A stretch of DNA of 64,000 nt from the NCBI GenBank assembly GCA_938038815.1, contig CALHTF010000024.1:1-64000 (forward strand), written 5' to 3'. The position numbers and the translations under genes were made by a program. The notes beneath the pieces are model-generated. The model did no database searches. It was given only the letters and a program-made list of their open reading frames with translations, and was not told the origin of the DNA. This stretch comes from an uncultured Acidimicrobiales bacterium. GTDB taxonomy: Bacteria > Actinomycetota > Acidimicrobiia > Acidimicrobiales > SHLQ01. The stretch's first letter is position 1. The number at the start of each line of letters is the position of its first letter. This document shows, in pieces, positions 39,905-49,999 of this stretch.

Positions 39905-40599
39905 GAGGTGTCGGCTGCGTGGCCGAATCGGTACCCCACGCCCTTGATCGTCTCGATAACGGCCGGCTCGCCCAGCTTCTTGCGCAAACGACTAAGGATC
40001 ACCCGAACACTGCTGGTGAACTCGTTGGCATTGGAGTCCCAGCAGTGTTCGAGCAGGTCTTCGCTCGACACCACCTCTCCAGCGTGCATGGCGAAGTATC
40101 GCAGCACGGCGAACTCTCGACCGGTCAGGTCGAGCGACACGCCGCCCCTCGTCGCCACATGGGCTGCGCCATCGACGACCACATCGCCGACGATCAGCGG
40201 GCCGCCCGTCTCGTCGCTCCGCCGAGCTAAGGCGCGAATACGAGCGTTTAGTTCGGCCATGCGAAACGGCTTTACCAGATAGTCGTCGGCGCCGGCATCG
40301 AGTCCGGCGACCCGATCGGTCACGGCATCGCGGGCGGTGAGCATCAGAATACGGCGGGGCCTTGCGAGCACACCGTCGCCTTTAGCCGACCTCAGACGTC
40401 GACACAGGTCGAGGCCCTCTCCGTCGGGAAGACCAAGGTCGAGGCACACGACATCGTAGGTCGTGGCAATGAGCAATTGTTCGGCGTCGGCAAGGGTTGC
40501 TGCGTGGTCGACGGCCAGGTGCTCTTGACGTAACCCAAGGAGCACCACCTCGGCTAGATCGGCGTCGTCTTCGACAAGTAATACCCGCATCTCAAGCAA
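39901..40599 (-). CDS. OmpR/PhoB-family response regulator
   Basis: VLLVEDDADLAEV, VCLDLGLPDGEGL, winged helix SSVRVILSRLRKKLGEPAVIETIKGVGYRF. Confidence 0.96.
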   Translation of the reverse strand: MLEMRVLLVEDDADLAEVVLLGLRQEHLAVDHAATLADAEQLLIATTYDVVCLDLGLPDGEGLDLCRRLRSAKGDGVLARPRRILMLTARDAVTDRVAGLDAGADDYLVKPFRMAELNARIRALARRSDETGGPLIVGDVVVDGAAHVATRGGVSLDLTGREFAVLRYFAMHAGEVVSSEDLLEHCWDSNANEFTSSVRVILSRLRKKLGEPAVIETIKGVGYRFGHAADTS

Positions 40600-43021
40600 A
40601 GTCTCGCAGATCGAGACCGTCGGCTGACCTTTTGCTTAGCGACCAGCCCATCGCAGCGGCCAAGAACGGAAAAACGACCAGTGCGGCGAGCAGCGCCGAC
40701 CAAGGAATCACAAACGGGAACTCGTCGACTTTGCTGCTGAGCATCGGGGCCAAGGGTAGGTAGCCGATCAGGACCCCGAGCATTGCCCCAACAAGCGCGA
40801 GTAGTCCGGCCATGGCGGCCGACATTCGCCGTCCGGTTCGCGGCGATGCACCCTGTGCTGCGAGCAGCGCTGAGTCGCGGGCAACTTCAGCGGTGAGGAG
40901 CATTACCGCTGAGACGGTGATTCCCAACGCAACGCCCAATCCAATGAGGAGACCAAGTATTCGAAGTGTCGAGCGCGACGGGGTCGGCGATGGCAGTTCG
41001 AGACTGGCTCCGGATACGGCGACTTGGCTTATCGCAGCCATGGTCTCGTCGGTGAGCGAACCGTCGCCCACCGCCAACCAACCAATGGTTGTCAGAGTCG
41101 AACCTTTTGCAAGTTCGGGTGAAAAGACAAGTTTGGGAAGCGACCCTGCTCTTGGCCACGCGTCGCTAACCGCTATCTCTTCGGGCCCGGCCAGTACCCC
41201 GGGAGTCACAACGGAAAGGCCGGGTTCGCTCGCAATTGCCGAGATACCGCCGGTGCCTAGTGTGTTCTGGTCAAGGCCGAGAGCGGCGAGCAGCTCAGGA
41301 GTAGCCAGCACTGCTTGGGTTGCGATGTATTCCTCGCCGTCGTCGAACCCAATGGTGTCGACCGAGCAGAAGTTGCAAAGGTCGCCGTTGGTGCGTTGAC
41401 CGGCGACGATGGCGTGTGCGTAGTCGACGCCGTCCTCGTTGAAACCATTGTTGGGTTCGGGAATCGCCACCTTCAACGGCGCGAACCTGAGCTCTGGGGC
41501 TGCTTCGGCTAGCGATCTCATCGCTGACTCGAGAGCTACTTCGTCGATTGTCGCAGGCACGGCGCTTCGTTGTGGATCCACATCGGGGGCCCACAGCACG
41601 AGCTGGTGGTCGGCCAGGTTGGGTGGGCGGCCTTCGGCTCGCTGATCGATCGATGTCGAAGCCACCGCGATACCGACGGGGATGGCCAACGCTAAAGCGA
41701 TCGCCGCCACCATTGCCGCCGACCTCCGGTTGTAGCGGGATAGGAATCGGCTCGCGAGTCGCTCCGCCAGTGGTAGGTGTGCCGCCAGTTGGCCAACAAG
41801 CTTCACCAGTAGTGGTGCGATCAACAAAAGGCCGATGGGGGCAAGGACAGTGCCGATGACCGCGAACGTGCCGTTTTCGTCTGCGAACCCGGTTGCGAGA
41901 AGCACAACGCCGACCACCGCGAGCACCACACCGAACAGCGCTGCTGAACCAACCGGTTCGGGCTTTGGTCGAGCGGCCGCAAGGAGCGAAGCAATTGGTT
42001 GACGGCTCAGTGCTTTGGCCGGTCGACGGGCACCTAGGGTGGCGACAAGGACGCCGAATACCAGGCTTGGCAACAGTGCAACGAACGGCACCTCAAAGTT
42101 GATCCGGTGGTCTACAGCGGTCTCCATAGCCGACGCGATTCCCCTTGCAACGAAGAAGCCGAGGAACAACCCGAGCATGGTGCCGATCACCCCGATGATC
42201 GCTCCTGAGCTCGCGGCGGCCGAGCGCACGATTCGAGGCGTTGCACCCGCTGCGGCCAGAAGGCCGTATTGGCGGGTACGGCGTCGAGCAATTACCGCAA
42301 AGGCCGAGCCCACCAGCAAGGCGATCTCGAGCATTCCAAAGGCCACGATGACGTTGACGAGGATCGTCGCCCCAGTCCGTAGCGAGGTGCCGTCAGAAGA
42401 TGAGCTGTTAAACGCGACGTTGAGTCGGTGTCGGACCTCGTCGGCGGAGGCGTCGACAAGGAAGGTCTGTGCCCGAGGGGCTTGGGCACTCGGGAACACA
42501 GCAGGCGCGAGCGCAAAGACAAACTCATCGGACAACTGCGTTGGGTTTTCGACCACCCCAACAATTTCTACCGTTCGGCCATCAAGCTGAATCGACGTAC
42601 CAATCGGGGGTTGGTCTGCCAGCGCTTGATCAGTAATCGCGATTTCGGTGCTGCTGGCTGGCCAACGGCCATTTCGAAGCGCGAAGAGTGGTTCGGTTAT
42701 TGCGTTCTCGGGATCTGCGGCTCGTAGGTTGATGTCGCCGACCTGACCATCGCGTTCCAGCGTGGCTCGTTGTACGAGGCCGTACGAAAATCCGCTCTCG
42801 TTCAAGGCGTGAGCAAGTGCAACCGAATCAGGACTGTCGACCGCTACCCCGGCGTTACCGAATTCGCTTTGGGGTGGCTCGGTCATGTTGTGCACTGCGA
42901 GTACCCCGGCCACCGATGCGGCTACGCCGAGAGTGAGCATCACCAAGACGACGACATACTGTCGCCATTCGTTGCGAACGGTTCGCCAACTCCACTTCCA
43001 GATAAAGGAGCGAGCGCTCAT
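40592..43021 (-). CDS. ABC transporter permease with FtsX-like domains
   Basis: MSARSFIWKWSWRTVRNEWRQYVVVLVMLTLG; repeated TM cores; overlaps ATPase and RR genes. Confidence 0.88.
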   Translation of the reverse strand: MSARSFIWKWSWRTVRNEWRQYVVVLVMLTLGVAASVAGVLAVHNMTEPPQSEFGNAGVAVDSPDSVALAHALNESGFSYGLVQRATLERDGQVGDINLRAADPENAITEPLFALRNGRWPASSTEIAITDQALADQPPIGTSIQLDGRTVEIVGVVENPTQLSDEFVFALAPAVFPSAQAPRAQTFLVDASADEVRHRLNVAFNSSSSDGTSLRTGATILVNVIVAFGMLEIALLVGSAFAVIARRRTRQYGLLAAAGATPRIVRSAAASSGAIIGVIGTMLGLFLGFFVARGIASAMETAVDHRINFEVPFVALLPSLVFGVLVATLGARRPAKALSRQPIASLLAAARPKPEPVGSAALFGVVLAVVGVVLLATGFADENGTFAVIGTVLAPIGLLLIAPLLVKLVGQLAAHLPLAERLASRFLSRYNRRSAAMVAAIALALAIPVGIAVASTSIDQRAEGRPPNLADHQLVLWAPDVDPQRSAVPATIDEVALESAMRSLAEAAPELRFAPLKVAIPEPNNGFNEDGVDYAHAIVAGQRTNGDLCNFCSVDTIGFDDGEEYIATQAVLATPELLAALGLDQNTLGTGGISAIASEPGLSVVTPGVLAGPEEIAVSDAWPRAGSLPKLVFSPELAKGSTLTTIGWLAVGDGSLTDETMAAISQVAVSGASLELPSPTPSRSTLRILGLLIGLGVALGITVSAVMLLTAEVARDSALLAAQGASPRTGRRMSAAMAGLLALVGAMLGVLIGYLPLAPMLSSKVDEFPFVIPWSALLAALVVFPFLAAAMGWSLSKRSADGLDLRDFA

Positions 43022-43782
43022 TGCGAGCCTCCCTGGCGGTTCATAACTCTTGGGCTTGGTCGGTAGGTCGACTCCACCCGCCCATCGCGCAGCGTCACAA
43101 CGCGATCGGCCCACGACGCAACGCTTGGATCATGGGTCACCACAACAACGCCTCGATCGGCGGTCTTTGCCTGGTGAAGGAGCTCAAGCACGTTCTGTCC
43201 CGTTTGTGAGTCAAGCGCGCCGGTTGGCTCATCGGCGAGCACCAACCGCCGGTCGCCGATCAGGCCTCTGGCGATCGCCACCCGCTGTCGTTCGCCTCCC
43301 GAAAGGTCATCGGGGAACGCGGTACAACGGTCACCCAAGCCAACTTGTTCCAGAAGGCGCGTTGCTTGCTCTCGCGCTGGTCTCGCGGCACCACCGTCGA
43401 GCTCGACCGGCGCCGCCACGTTCTCCACGGCGGTCAACCCATCGAGAAGGTTGAATCCTTGAAAGACAAACCCGATGTGGCGACGCCGGACCGTCGCCAG
43501 TTCGGTGGGCGAAACCTGCTCGAGGCGCTTGCCGACGAACTGCACCGAACCGGCAGTTGGTTGTTCGAGACCGCCCGCGATCGTGAGCATCGTTGACTTA
43601 CCGGAACCGCTCGGGCCCATGATGGCCACCATCTCCCCGGGGTCAACGTGAAAGTCGACGCCGTCGAGGGCAACCACTTGGTGTGGCGACTCCCCGAACT
43701 CACGGCGAATCCCTTCCATGAGAAGCAGATGTTCGCGCCGGTGCGGCAGAGACGGTTGCGGTAGCGGTGCGGTCGACATCAT
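43018..43782 (-). CDS. ABC transporter ATPase (MacB/LolD-type)
   Basis: MGPSGSGKSTML Walker A, LSGGERQRVAIARGL signature, LVLADEPTGALDS. Confidence 0.96.
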   Translation of the reverse strand: MMSTAPLPQPSLPHRREHLLLMEGIRREFGESPHQVVALDGVDFHVDPGEMVAIMGPSGSGKSTMLTIAGGLEQPTAGSVQFVGKRLEQVSPTELATVRRRHIGFVFQGFNLLDGLTAVENVAAPVELDGGAARPAREQATRLLEQVGLGDRCTAFPDDLSGGERQRVAIARGLIGDRRLVLADEPTGALDSQTGQNVLELLHQAKTADRGVVVVTHDPSVASWADRVVTLRDGRVESTYRPSPRVMNRQGGSQ

Positions 43783-43815
43783 GAGAACTCCCGTGATTGG
43801 AATGGTTTCTCATGA
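43779..43815 (-). promoter_or_regulatory. 9-bp perfect inverted repeat enclosing SD and start codon of the ABC ATPase
   Basis: TCATGAGAA (43779-43787) N19 TTCTCATGA (43807-43815); ATG lies in the stem and GGGAG in the loop of the mRNA. Confidence 0.6.
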
Positions 43816-43832
43816 CGGTGCGCTGGTTGTTG

Positions 43833-44240
43833 TTAACGGTTCGTAAACGCGTTTGTGGCTCCCACGCCGCGGTCGATCCGGGTCGTCGCTGGCCCGGGGC
43901 CGGTAACCGATGCGATGACTTGCGAGAGCTCATCGCTGCTTACCGGTTTGGTCAGGTAGGCAGTTACGAGGTTGACACGTTCGTCGTTCAACTCCGCACG
44001 GTCGAGCACTCCGGTTAGCAGCACGAACGGGATGGGGGAGTCGAGATTTTCTAGCAGGTCGAGGCCATTGCGCTCGGGCATCTGGTAGTCGCACACGATG
44101 AGATCTATCCGAGTGTGAACCTCAACGAGGGCCGACTCGACCGAGTCCGCCTCCACTACGTCGAACCCATGTCCGTTGAGCATGTGTCGAAGAACCAAAC
44201 GCGACACGATGTCGTCATCGACGATAAGTGCGGTGGCCAT
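43833..44240 (-). CDS. Single-domain CheY-like receiver protein
   Basis: ALIVDDDIVSRLVLRHML, LIVCDYQMPERNGLDLL, AYLTKPV. Confidence 0.9.
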   Translation of the reverse strand: MATALIVDDDIVSRLVLRHMLNGHGFDVVEADSVESALVEVHTRIDLIVCDYQMPERNGLDLLENLDSPIPFVLLTGVLDRAELNDERVNLVTAYLTKPVSSDELSQVIASVTGPGPATTRIDRGVGATNAFTNR

Positions 44241-44578
44241 TACCAGTTGCGCAACGCGTCAGCGGTGGATGCAGACATAGAAAAGACTCTGTCGAAACGC
44301 GTGAGTTCGAAAACCCGCATCGCGTCGGGGCTGATCGGAGAGACAAGTCGAAGATCTCCCCCTTGTGACCGAGCGTCTTTCATGCCCTTCACAAGCGCCG
44401 CGAGCCCTGCACTATCGACGAACTCAACCTTGGAGAGATCGACGACGATTCGGCGCTTACCAATACGTAGATGGGCGGTAATCATCTCCCGAAGCGGGCC
44501 AGCTTCAAGGGCGTCGAGTCGACCGGTCAGCTCAACGGTGCTGATCGTCATATCAAAGTTCGCGGTGGACATTTCCAT
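44240..44578 (-). CDS. STAS-domain anti-sigma factor antagonist
   Basis: RRIVVDLSKVEFVDSAGLAALVKGMK with conserved Ser. Confidence 0.93.
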   Translation of the reverse strand: MEMSTANFDMTISTVELTGRLDALEAGPLREMITAHLRIGKRRIVVDLSKVEFVDSAGLAALVKGMKDARSQGGDLRLVSPISPDAMRVFELTRFDRVFSMSASTADALRNW

Positions 44579-44626
44579 AACGTTTTGTTCGACAAACCCA
44601 CTCCCTGGCTTGAGCCGGAACTTGAT

Positions 44627-45022
44627 TTACAACGCGAATGTGAGGGTCCAGACGTTGGTCTGCTCCACGCGCTCGTGTTCCACCGATGTCGCAAGCTGCT
44701 CCACGATGAGCAAGCCGTACCCGCGAACTCGGGGTTCGCCGTCGAGCGGCAACGGTTCTTGGGTCACGTAACAATCGCCGTGGTCGATCATACGGATCGT
44801 CACCGACTCTGCCGCAGTTTCGGCAACAAACCGGAGGGTGTCCTCGGCGTTGTTTGCATGATCGATGCTATTGGTCGCAATCTCGTGGACCGCGAGTTCG
44901 ATGCCACCGATAGCGGCGGACACGCGAGCTTCGCCAGCGGGGGCGAGGGCTTCCTCTAGCCAGGGTCGGATACCTCGTATCGCTTCGAAACTGTTCGCCA
45001 CGATCAACTCGGTGGTTAGCAT
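44627..45022 (-). CDS. RsbW/SpoIIAB-like ATP-binding anti-sigma regulatory protein
   Basis: GIELAVHEIATNSIDHA N-box; MIDHGDCY; RGYGLLIVEQLATSVEHE. Confidence 0.88.
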   Translation of the reverse strand: MLTTELIVANSFEAIRGIRPWLEEALAPAGEARVSAAIGGIELAVHEIATNSIDHANNAEDTLRFVAETAAESVTIRMIDHGDCYVTQEPLPLDGEPRVRGYGLLIVEQLATSVEHERVEQTNVWTLTFAL

Positions 45023-46209
45023 GACGACTCACCTGGGTCGGCGAAGAACGTAAGCAACGTGCGGTCATCGCCTTGCGGCTCTGCGCCGGCAAAGTCCGAA
45101 ACGGCTGCGAAAACCGCCTTGCCGAGTCCGTCTGCGCACATGGCATCACTGACGAGAAGTGCTTCCAGCCGTTCGTCACCAAACATGCCGCCAACCATAT
45201 TCAGCTGTTCGACCAGACCATCCGATGCGGCGATGAATCGGTCGCCCGGGCCCAGCTGGTGAGTGCACGCCTCGACCGACTCGACCGGCAAAACCCCAAT
45301 GGGGGGTAGCTGCGCAGCCAACGGCTGAAAGGTCGCGTTCCGAACGATTCCCACGGGGCTGTGCCCAGCGTTGCAGGTTTGAAGGATTCCGCTTGTGAGG
45401 TTGTAGGACCCGACCAGAAGCGTCACGAAGAGGCCCGCATCGGCAAGTGTCTCGTAGACCCACGAGTCGATCGTCGTCAAGATTGCTGCGGCTCCTGATT
45501 CACCGACCGAGGCAAAAGCCGCGTTTGAGGCGGAGATGGTCGTTGTCATCATGAGTGCGGCGGGTAACCCTTTGCCCGAAACGTCACCGACGACAAAATG
45601 AAACGTGTCGTCGACAAGGGCGAAGGTAAAGAGGTCACCTCCGGCTGCCCGGGCGGGTGACGAGTGGGCGAAAAGGTCGAGTCGGCCCGACTCTGGACGC
45701 CATCTGGGAAGTGCACGTTGTGCGAGTTCTGAGGCGGTGTCGTGATCGCGTGCCTTGACGGCCTGATCGAGACCGGCCTGGTGCATACGGGCCCGATGTA
45801 TTGCACCGACCAGCATCTTTCCGACCGCGCCGAGGAGCTTCTTATCGGCCGTGCCGAAAGGTGAAGACTTGCGAAGCGCTCCGAGGTCGACGGTTGTTCC
45901 GTCCGGGGTTTGCACGGGAACACTGGTGGCGCTCGAGTCGCCAGCTTGGACCGGAATGCGGTGAACAGCCTCAAGTGCTGCGACGTCGTTCGGCGGACCG
46001 ATCGAGTAGTTGCGGTCAGCCCTCAGCAACAATGCGTCGGCTCCCAAGATCGACTTCGCTCGGTCCAGGATCGCAAGCACCGCCCGCTGCTCATCGAGAG
46101 ACTCGATGGTCAGCGAAACAAGATCGTAGAGACCAAGAAGCTGATCGTTTGTTTCGACGAGCGCGCCAGCGAGCAGGTCGGTCTCGGAATTGGTGGTTGG
46201 CGGTTTCAC
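45016..46209 (-). CDS. GAF-like plus SpoIIE-type PP2C serine phosphatase
   Basis: RAAGGDLFTFALVDDTFHFVVGDVSGKGLPAALMM; CNAGHSPVGI; IAASDGLVEQ; QGDDRTLLTF. Confidence 0.92.
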   Translation of the reverse strand: MKPPTTNSETDLLAGALVETNDQLLGLYDLVSLTIESLDEQRAVLAILDRAKSILGADALLLRADRNYSIGPPNDVAALEAVHRIPVQAGDSSATSVPVQTPDGTTVDLGALRKSSPFGTADKKLLGAVGKMLVGAIHRARMHQAGLDQAVKARDHDTASELAQRALPRWRPESGRLDLFAHSSPARAAGGDLFTFALVDDTFHFVVGDVSGKGLPAALMMTTTISASNAAFASVGESGAAAILTTIDSWVYETLADAGLFVTLLVGSYNLTSGILQTCNAGHSPVGIVRNATFQPLAAQLPPIGVLPVESVEACTHQLGPGDRFIAASDGLVEQLNMVGGMFGDERLEALLVSDAMCADGLGKAVFAAVSDFAGAEPQGDDRTLLTFFADPGESSC

Positions 46210-46227
46210 GGTTGGCGCCGGACCCGG

Positions 46228-46536
46228 CTACCGGATGGTGAATGCGGCATCGAGCTTGGTGAGCTCGAGAATCACTCGGACAGGATCAGACGGCGAAACG
46301 AGCGCAAGATCGCCTCCCGCTTCCCGGCACCGCTTCATGCCTCGCACCAGTTCGGCGAGGGCCGTGGAGTCGACGAATTCGACGTCGGTGAGAACGACGG
46401 CGAGATCGTGGTGTCCGTTGTCCATCGCGGCGTCGAGGGCGTCGCGGAACGCGGGTGCCTCGTGAGCGTCGAAGCGGCCACGCAAGGTCAGCGACCTAGT
46501 CGTCGGAGCTGGTGTTTCGGTAACGGAGATATCCAT
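46228..46536 (-). CDS. STAS-domain anti-sigma factor antagonist
   Basis: DLAVVLTDVEFVDSTALAELVRGMKRC. Confidence 0.92.
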   Translation of the reverse strand: MDISVTETPAPTTRSLTLRGRFDAHEAPAFRDALDAAMDNGHHDLAVVLTDVEFVDSTALAELVRGMKRCREAGGDLALVSPSDPVRVILELTKLDAAFTIR

Positions 46537-46544
46537 GAGATTCC

Positions 46545-47378
46545 TTACGCTGCCTGTCGGCCTTCGCCAGCGATTTCTGAGCTGTGGGTTGGACGTACGT
46601 GGTTGTCGGCGTCGTAGCGGCCTCGCAGATCATTGGTCCGAATTACCGCAAGGTCTCGGAGAAACTCGACGGCGACCTTTGCGGCATCGACCTTTGAGCC
46701 CGGCGCATCGATCCAGGTGACCGGCACTTCCGCGGTTTGCAGTCCGAAACGTCTGGCGAGGTACAGGACCTCAAGGTCGAAGCTGAACTCGTCGACCAGT
46801 TGGCGGGCAAACAACAGCTCGGCCGCTTCGGCGGTGAACATCTTGAACCCACACTGCGTGTCGGCGACCGGAATCCGAAACAGCGTCTTGACGATGGTCT
46901 GCAGCCCGAAGCTGAAGATTTTGCGTGACATCGACTTGTTGGCCACGTCGGCGTCGGCCCCTGCTCGCGATCCAACAACAACATCGAAACCTTCATTGAC
47001 TTTGGCAAGCAGGTCCCCGAACTGCTCGATCGGCGTCGATTGGTCGGCATCGGCGAACAGCACGATTTCGCCTTGGCTGGCGAAGATGCCCCGCCGCACC
47101 GCTTTGCCCTTGCCGCCGTTCTGGTCGGCGATCAAAAGGGTGAGATTGACGAGATCGAGTTCGCTCACGAGGTCAACCGTCGTGTCCGTCGAGCCGTCGT
47201 CGGCCACGATAAGTTCCCAGGGCTCGTCCAAGGTGCACATGTGCGAGGCGATAGCGCCGATGGTCGGCACGATCCGGAATTCTTCGTTATACGCCGGGAT
47301 AACGACGGAGTATTTGGGCTTCGTCGTGAGGGGCGTCGAGGCCCAGTGGCGGTACTTCGCCAAGTTGGATTCGGTCAT
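46545..47378 (-). CDS. Family 2 glycosyltransferase (dolichyl-phosphate glucosyltransferase-like)
   Basis: YSVVIPAYNEEFRIVPTI, VADDGSTDTT, ADADQSTPIEQ, DTQCGFKMF. Confidence 0.92.
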   Translation of the reverse strand: MTESNLAKYRHWASTPLTTKPKYSVVIPAYNEEFRIVPTIGAIASHMCTLDEPWELIVADDGSTDTTVDLVSELDLVNLTLLIADQNGGKGKAVRRGIFASQGEIVLFADADQSTPIEQFGDLLAKVNEGFDVVVGSRAGADADVANKSMSRKIFSFGLQTIVKTLFRIPVADTQCGFKMFTAEAAELLFARQLVDEFSFDLEVLYLARRFGLQTAEVPVTWIDAPGSKVDAAKVAVEFLRDLAVIRTNDLRGRYDADNHVRPTHSSEIAGEGRQAA

Positions 47379-48706
47379 GCGGACGCTCCTTCTAGAGGTC
47401 GTTCTGTTCTGGTCGAGGAGTTGGTTGCTGAGGTCGCGGGAACACCGCGACGGCGTGCGCTAAACGTGTGGCTCAGTCCGACCAACCCAAGCAGGATCGC
47501 CATGGCGATCACCTGGGCTCGGATGAGCGAGTCGATGCTTGATCGACCGATCAGCAGCAGGGCGGTCTGGAGTACGCCACCGGCGACGAGAACTAGAGCT
47601 TCCTGGATTCGTCCCATCGACAAGTGGTGGCTGACGACCAGGTTGGCCATCGCGAAAAGGGATGTGGCGAAGGCGTACCAAGCCAGCGGGTTCGATACGC
47701 CGGCATATTCGGGACCGAACACTTCGCCCAGCACGATTCCACCCAAGAGCTTGGCGCCGCCGACAAAGCAGACCCCCATCGCCGCCACGATGCCGAGGCC
47801 CGCGTAAAGCAACCCGTCGCTGTCTTCGCCTGCTTCCTCGCGTTGCGCAGCTGCTGGGAACAGCGTTGTTGCTACCGACCACGACAAGAAGAACACCGCC
47901 CGACCAACGAGGGCGATCGCGGCATACACGCCGGCGGTTGTGGGTTCGAGGAATCGTTTAGCGATCAGCACATCGCCGTTGTTGATGATGATCTGTCCGA
48001 GTAACAACACGCCGACCGGAAGTGCATAACGCAAGAGGTCCGACACCACATTCGCATCGGGCTTTTCACCCGGCGACCGAGTCGACAGGTGCCGAACGTG
48101 AAGCCAGGTGGCGACAAACGATACGGTCAGGCCGATCGTTGCCCCGATAACCCCGAAGCCCAGAGCCACCAGAGCAACCCCGGTGATAACTCGCACGAGC
48201 ATTTCGACCACAAAGGTCGCGGCGAGCGGACCAAAGGTCAATCGGCCTTGGAGCACGCCGCGGCCCACCGCCTGCACCAGGTAGAACGGCATGCCCACAC
48301 CCAAGATGGCGAAGGGGGTCGCCGACTCTGTGTTAAAGAACTCAGCCCACCAGGGAGCGCCGGCCACAAGAATCAGCGCGACGACTAGCCCGACGGCCCC
48401 CGCCCGATGTTCGAGCCACCGTGCTAACGAGTCGGTCGCGGCAACGTCGCCCGATACTTCGTTGATGCTGGCGAATCGCGCCGCGATGAGCTGCAGGCTG
48501 ATAGCGATAGCGGTCACCAGCAACATGACCGTGACCATCAGATTCGCATCCGCGAACTCGGCGGGAGTTAACCACCGGCCAAGAAAGACATTGAGGAGGT
48601 AGTTTCCAGCGTTGGCGAGGATCATGGCGACGCCGAGAATCGAGCCACCGGTCGCAAGTTGCTTTGCGTCTACGGTCTCGTTCGCTGTGGAGGCTTCGCC
48701 GGGCAT
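47375..48706 (-). CDS. Wzx-like flippase / polysaccharide exporter
   Basis: ILANAGNYLLNVFLGRWLTPAEFADANLMVTVML and about 12 TM. Confidence 0.87.
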   Translation of the reverse strand: MPGEASTANETVDAKQLATGGSILGVAMILANAGNYLLNVFLGRWLTPAEFADANLMVTVMLLVTAIAISLQLIAARFASINEVSGDVAATDSLARWLEHRAGAVGLVVALILVAGAPWWAEFFNTESATPFAILGVGMPFYLVQAVGRGVLQGRLTFGPLAATFVVEMLVRVITGVALVALGFGVIGATIGLTVSFVATWLHVRHLSTRSPGEKPDANVVSDLLRYALPVGVLLLGQIIINNGDVLIAKRFLEPTTAGVYAAIALVGRAVFFLSWSVATTLFPAAAQREEAGEDSDGLLYAGLGIVAAMGVCFVGGAKLLGGIVLGEVFGPEYAGVSNPLAWYAFATSLFAMANLVVSHHLSMGRIQEALVLVAGGVLQTALLLIGRSSIDSLIRAQVIAMAILLGLVGLSHTFSARRRGVPATSATNSSTRTERPLEGASA

Positions 48707-48711
48707 ATCGT

Positions 48712-49932
48712 TCAGCTGTTGTTGGTGAGATCGGCGAGGTGGATCAGGTGCCAGTCGATGACCTCGGCCATCGGAATTCCGGTGGCGGCGAGGTAGTTGC
48801 GTTGACCGTGCTCCGCATTGAGCGAGTCGTCGTCGAGGAGCTTCGTGAGCGAGTCGGCCAGCGAGGTTGCGTCGCCCGGTTCGAAGTACATCCCGATGAA
48901 CCCCTCTTCCTCGATCACTTCCACGAAGTCACCGATCGCAGGAAGCACCGCACTTCGGCCATACGAGCCCGCCTGGTGAAGCACCCCTGAGCTGCCGGTT
49001 GTGGAGGTATACGGGAACGCGGTGACCGCCGATTCGGAGAACAGCTGCTCCACATCTTCCTCTTCGACGTATCCGGTGAAGGTCACGTTGGTGAGGTCGG
49101 CGCAGCCCGCGGCGACACCGGCGAGGTAGCCCGGTGAGTTCGGGCTGTCGGTCCCCGCGATAACGAGTTCTAGGTCGTCGTAGCCACGAGCGATTAGTTG
49201 GCGAAACGCGTCGACCAAAACATCGACCGTTTTGTAGGTGCCCCACTTGCCAAAGGCGAGGATCTTTCGGGTCGATCCCGTTGGGATCCCAAAGGTTGGT
49301 TCGGCGATTTCCTCGAAGCTTCCGTGCGGAGCGAGCACGACGTTCGAGGCGCCGTAGCTGTCGCGCAGATACTCGACGTAGCGGGGAATGGTCAGCGCTA
49401 CGTAGTCGGCGTCGAGGATGACCTTGGTCAGGGCGCGACCAGCGAGGCTCATCAGTTTGGCGATGGCCGGGTTGTCGGCGAATCCCGCGTCTTGCATGTC
49501 GACGTTGTCGGCCAGGTTATGCAAGACCACGGCGGTCGGTGTCCCGGCGCGACGCAGCAGCGAGGGGAGGAGTAGGCCAAGTCCTCCAGGGATCTTCGAA
49601 TCGCCAAAGGTGGCAAATTGGAGGTTCAGGATCACGGCGTCGACCTTGGCCGCTCGAACCGCACGGGCAATCCGCGCCGCGTTGGTCGGGTCGTTGAACT
49701 TCCAGCAGACAACCGACTCAATCTTGCTTTGGTTCGCCGGGAGGGGTTTTGGGTGACCGGCCTCGGTGTCGTCAGCAAAAAGCACGACCGATTCGACATC
49801 GGGGTTGGCGGCCAGATGGTTTACGAAGTGAAACCCAAACTCGTTCAGTGAGTTACGACCCGGAGGAAAGGCGGAAACGACGCCAATTCGTTTGGGTACA
49901 TCAAAGGCTGGCGTAGGACGAAGTGACTCCAT
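48712..49932 (-). CDS. GT4-like glycosyltransferase
   Basis: RIGVVSAFPPGRNSLNEFGFH, RKILAFGKWGTYKTVDVLVDAF, FTGYVEEEDVEQLFSESAVTAFPY. Confidence 0.85.
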   Translation of the reverse strand: MESLRPTPAFDVPKRIGVVSAFPPGRNSLNEFGFHFVNHLAANPDVESVVLFADDTEAGHPKPLPANQSKIESVVCWKFNDPTNAARIARAVRAAKVDAVILNLQFATFGDSKIPGGLGLLLPSLLRRAGTPTAVVLHNLADNVDMQDAGFADNPAIAKLMSLAGRALTKVILDADYVALTIPRYVEYLRDSYGASNVVLAPHGSFEEIAEPTFGIPTGSTRKILAFGKWGTYKTVDVLVDAFRQLIARGYDDLELVIAGTDSPNSPGYLAGVAAGCADLTNVTFTGYVEEEDVEQLFSESAVTAFPYTSTTGSSGVLHQAGSYGRSAVLPAIGDFVEVIEEEGFIGMYFEPGDATSLADSLTKLLDDDSLNAEHGQRNYLAATGIPMAEVIDWHLIHLADLTNNS

Positions 49933-49999
49933 GTCCTAGTTCGTCGTCATATAAGCGGCGAAACCTAAACGATTTCATGACGAACGCCCTGCGGTTGCT

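Noticed and set aside
38480-43782. ABC ATPase-permease-RR-HK module as a novel system
   Set aside because: This is a common transporter/two-component arrangement; only the start-site hairpin was kept as notable.
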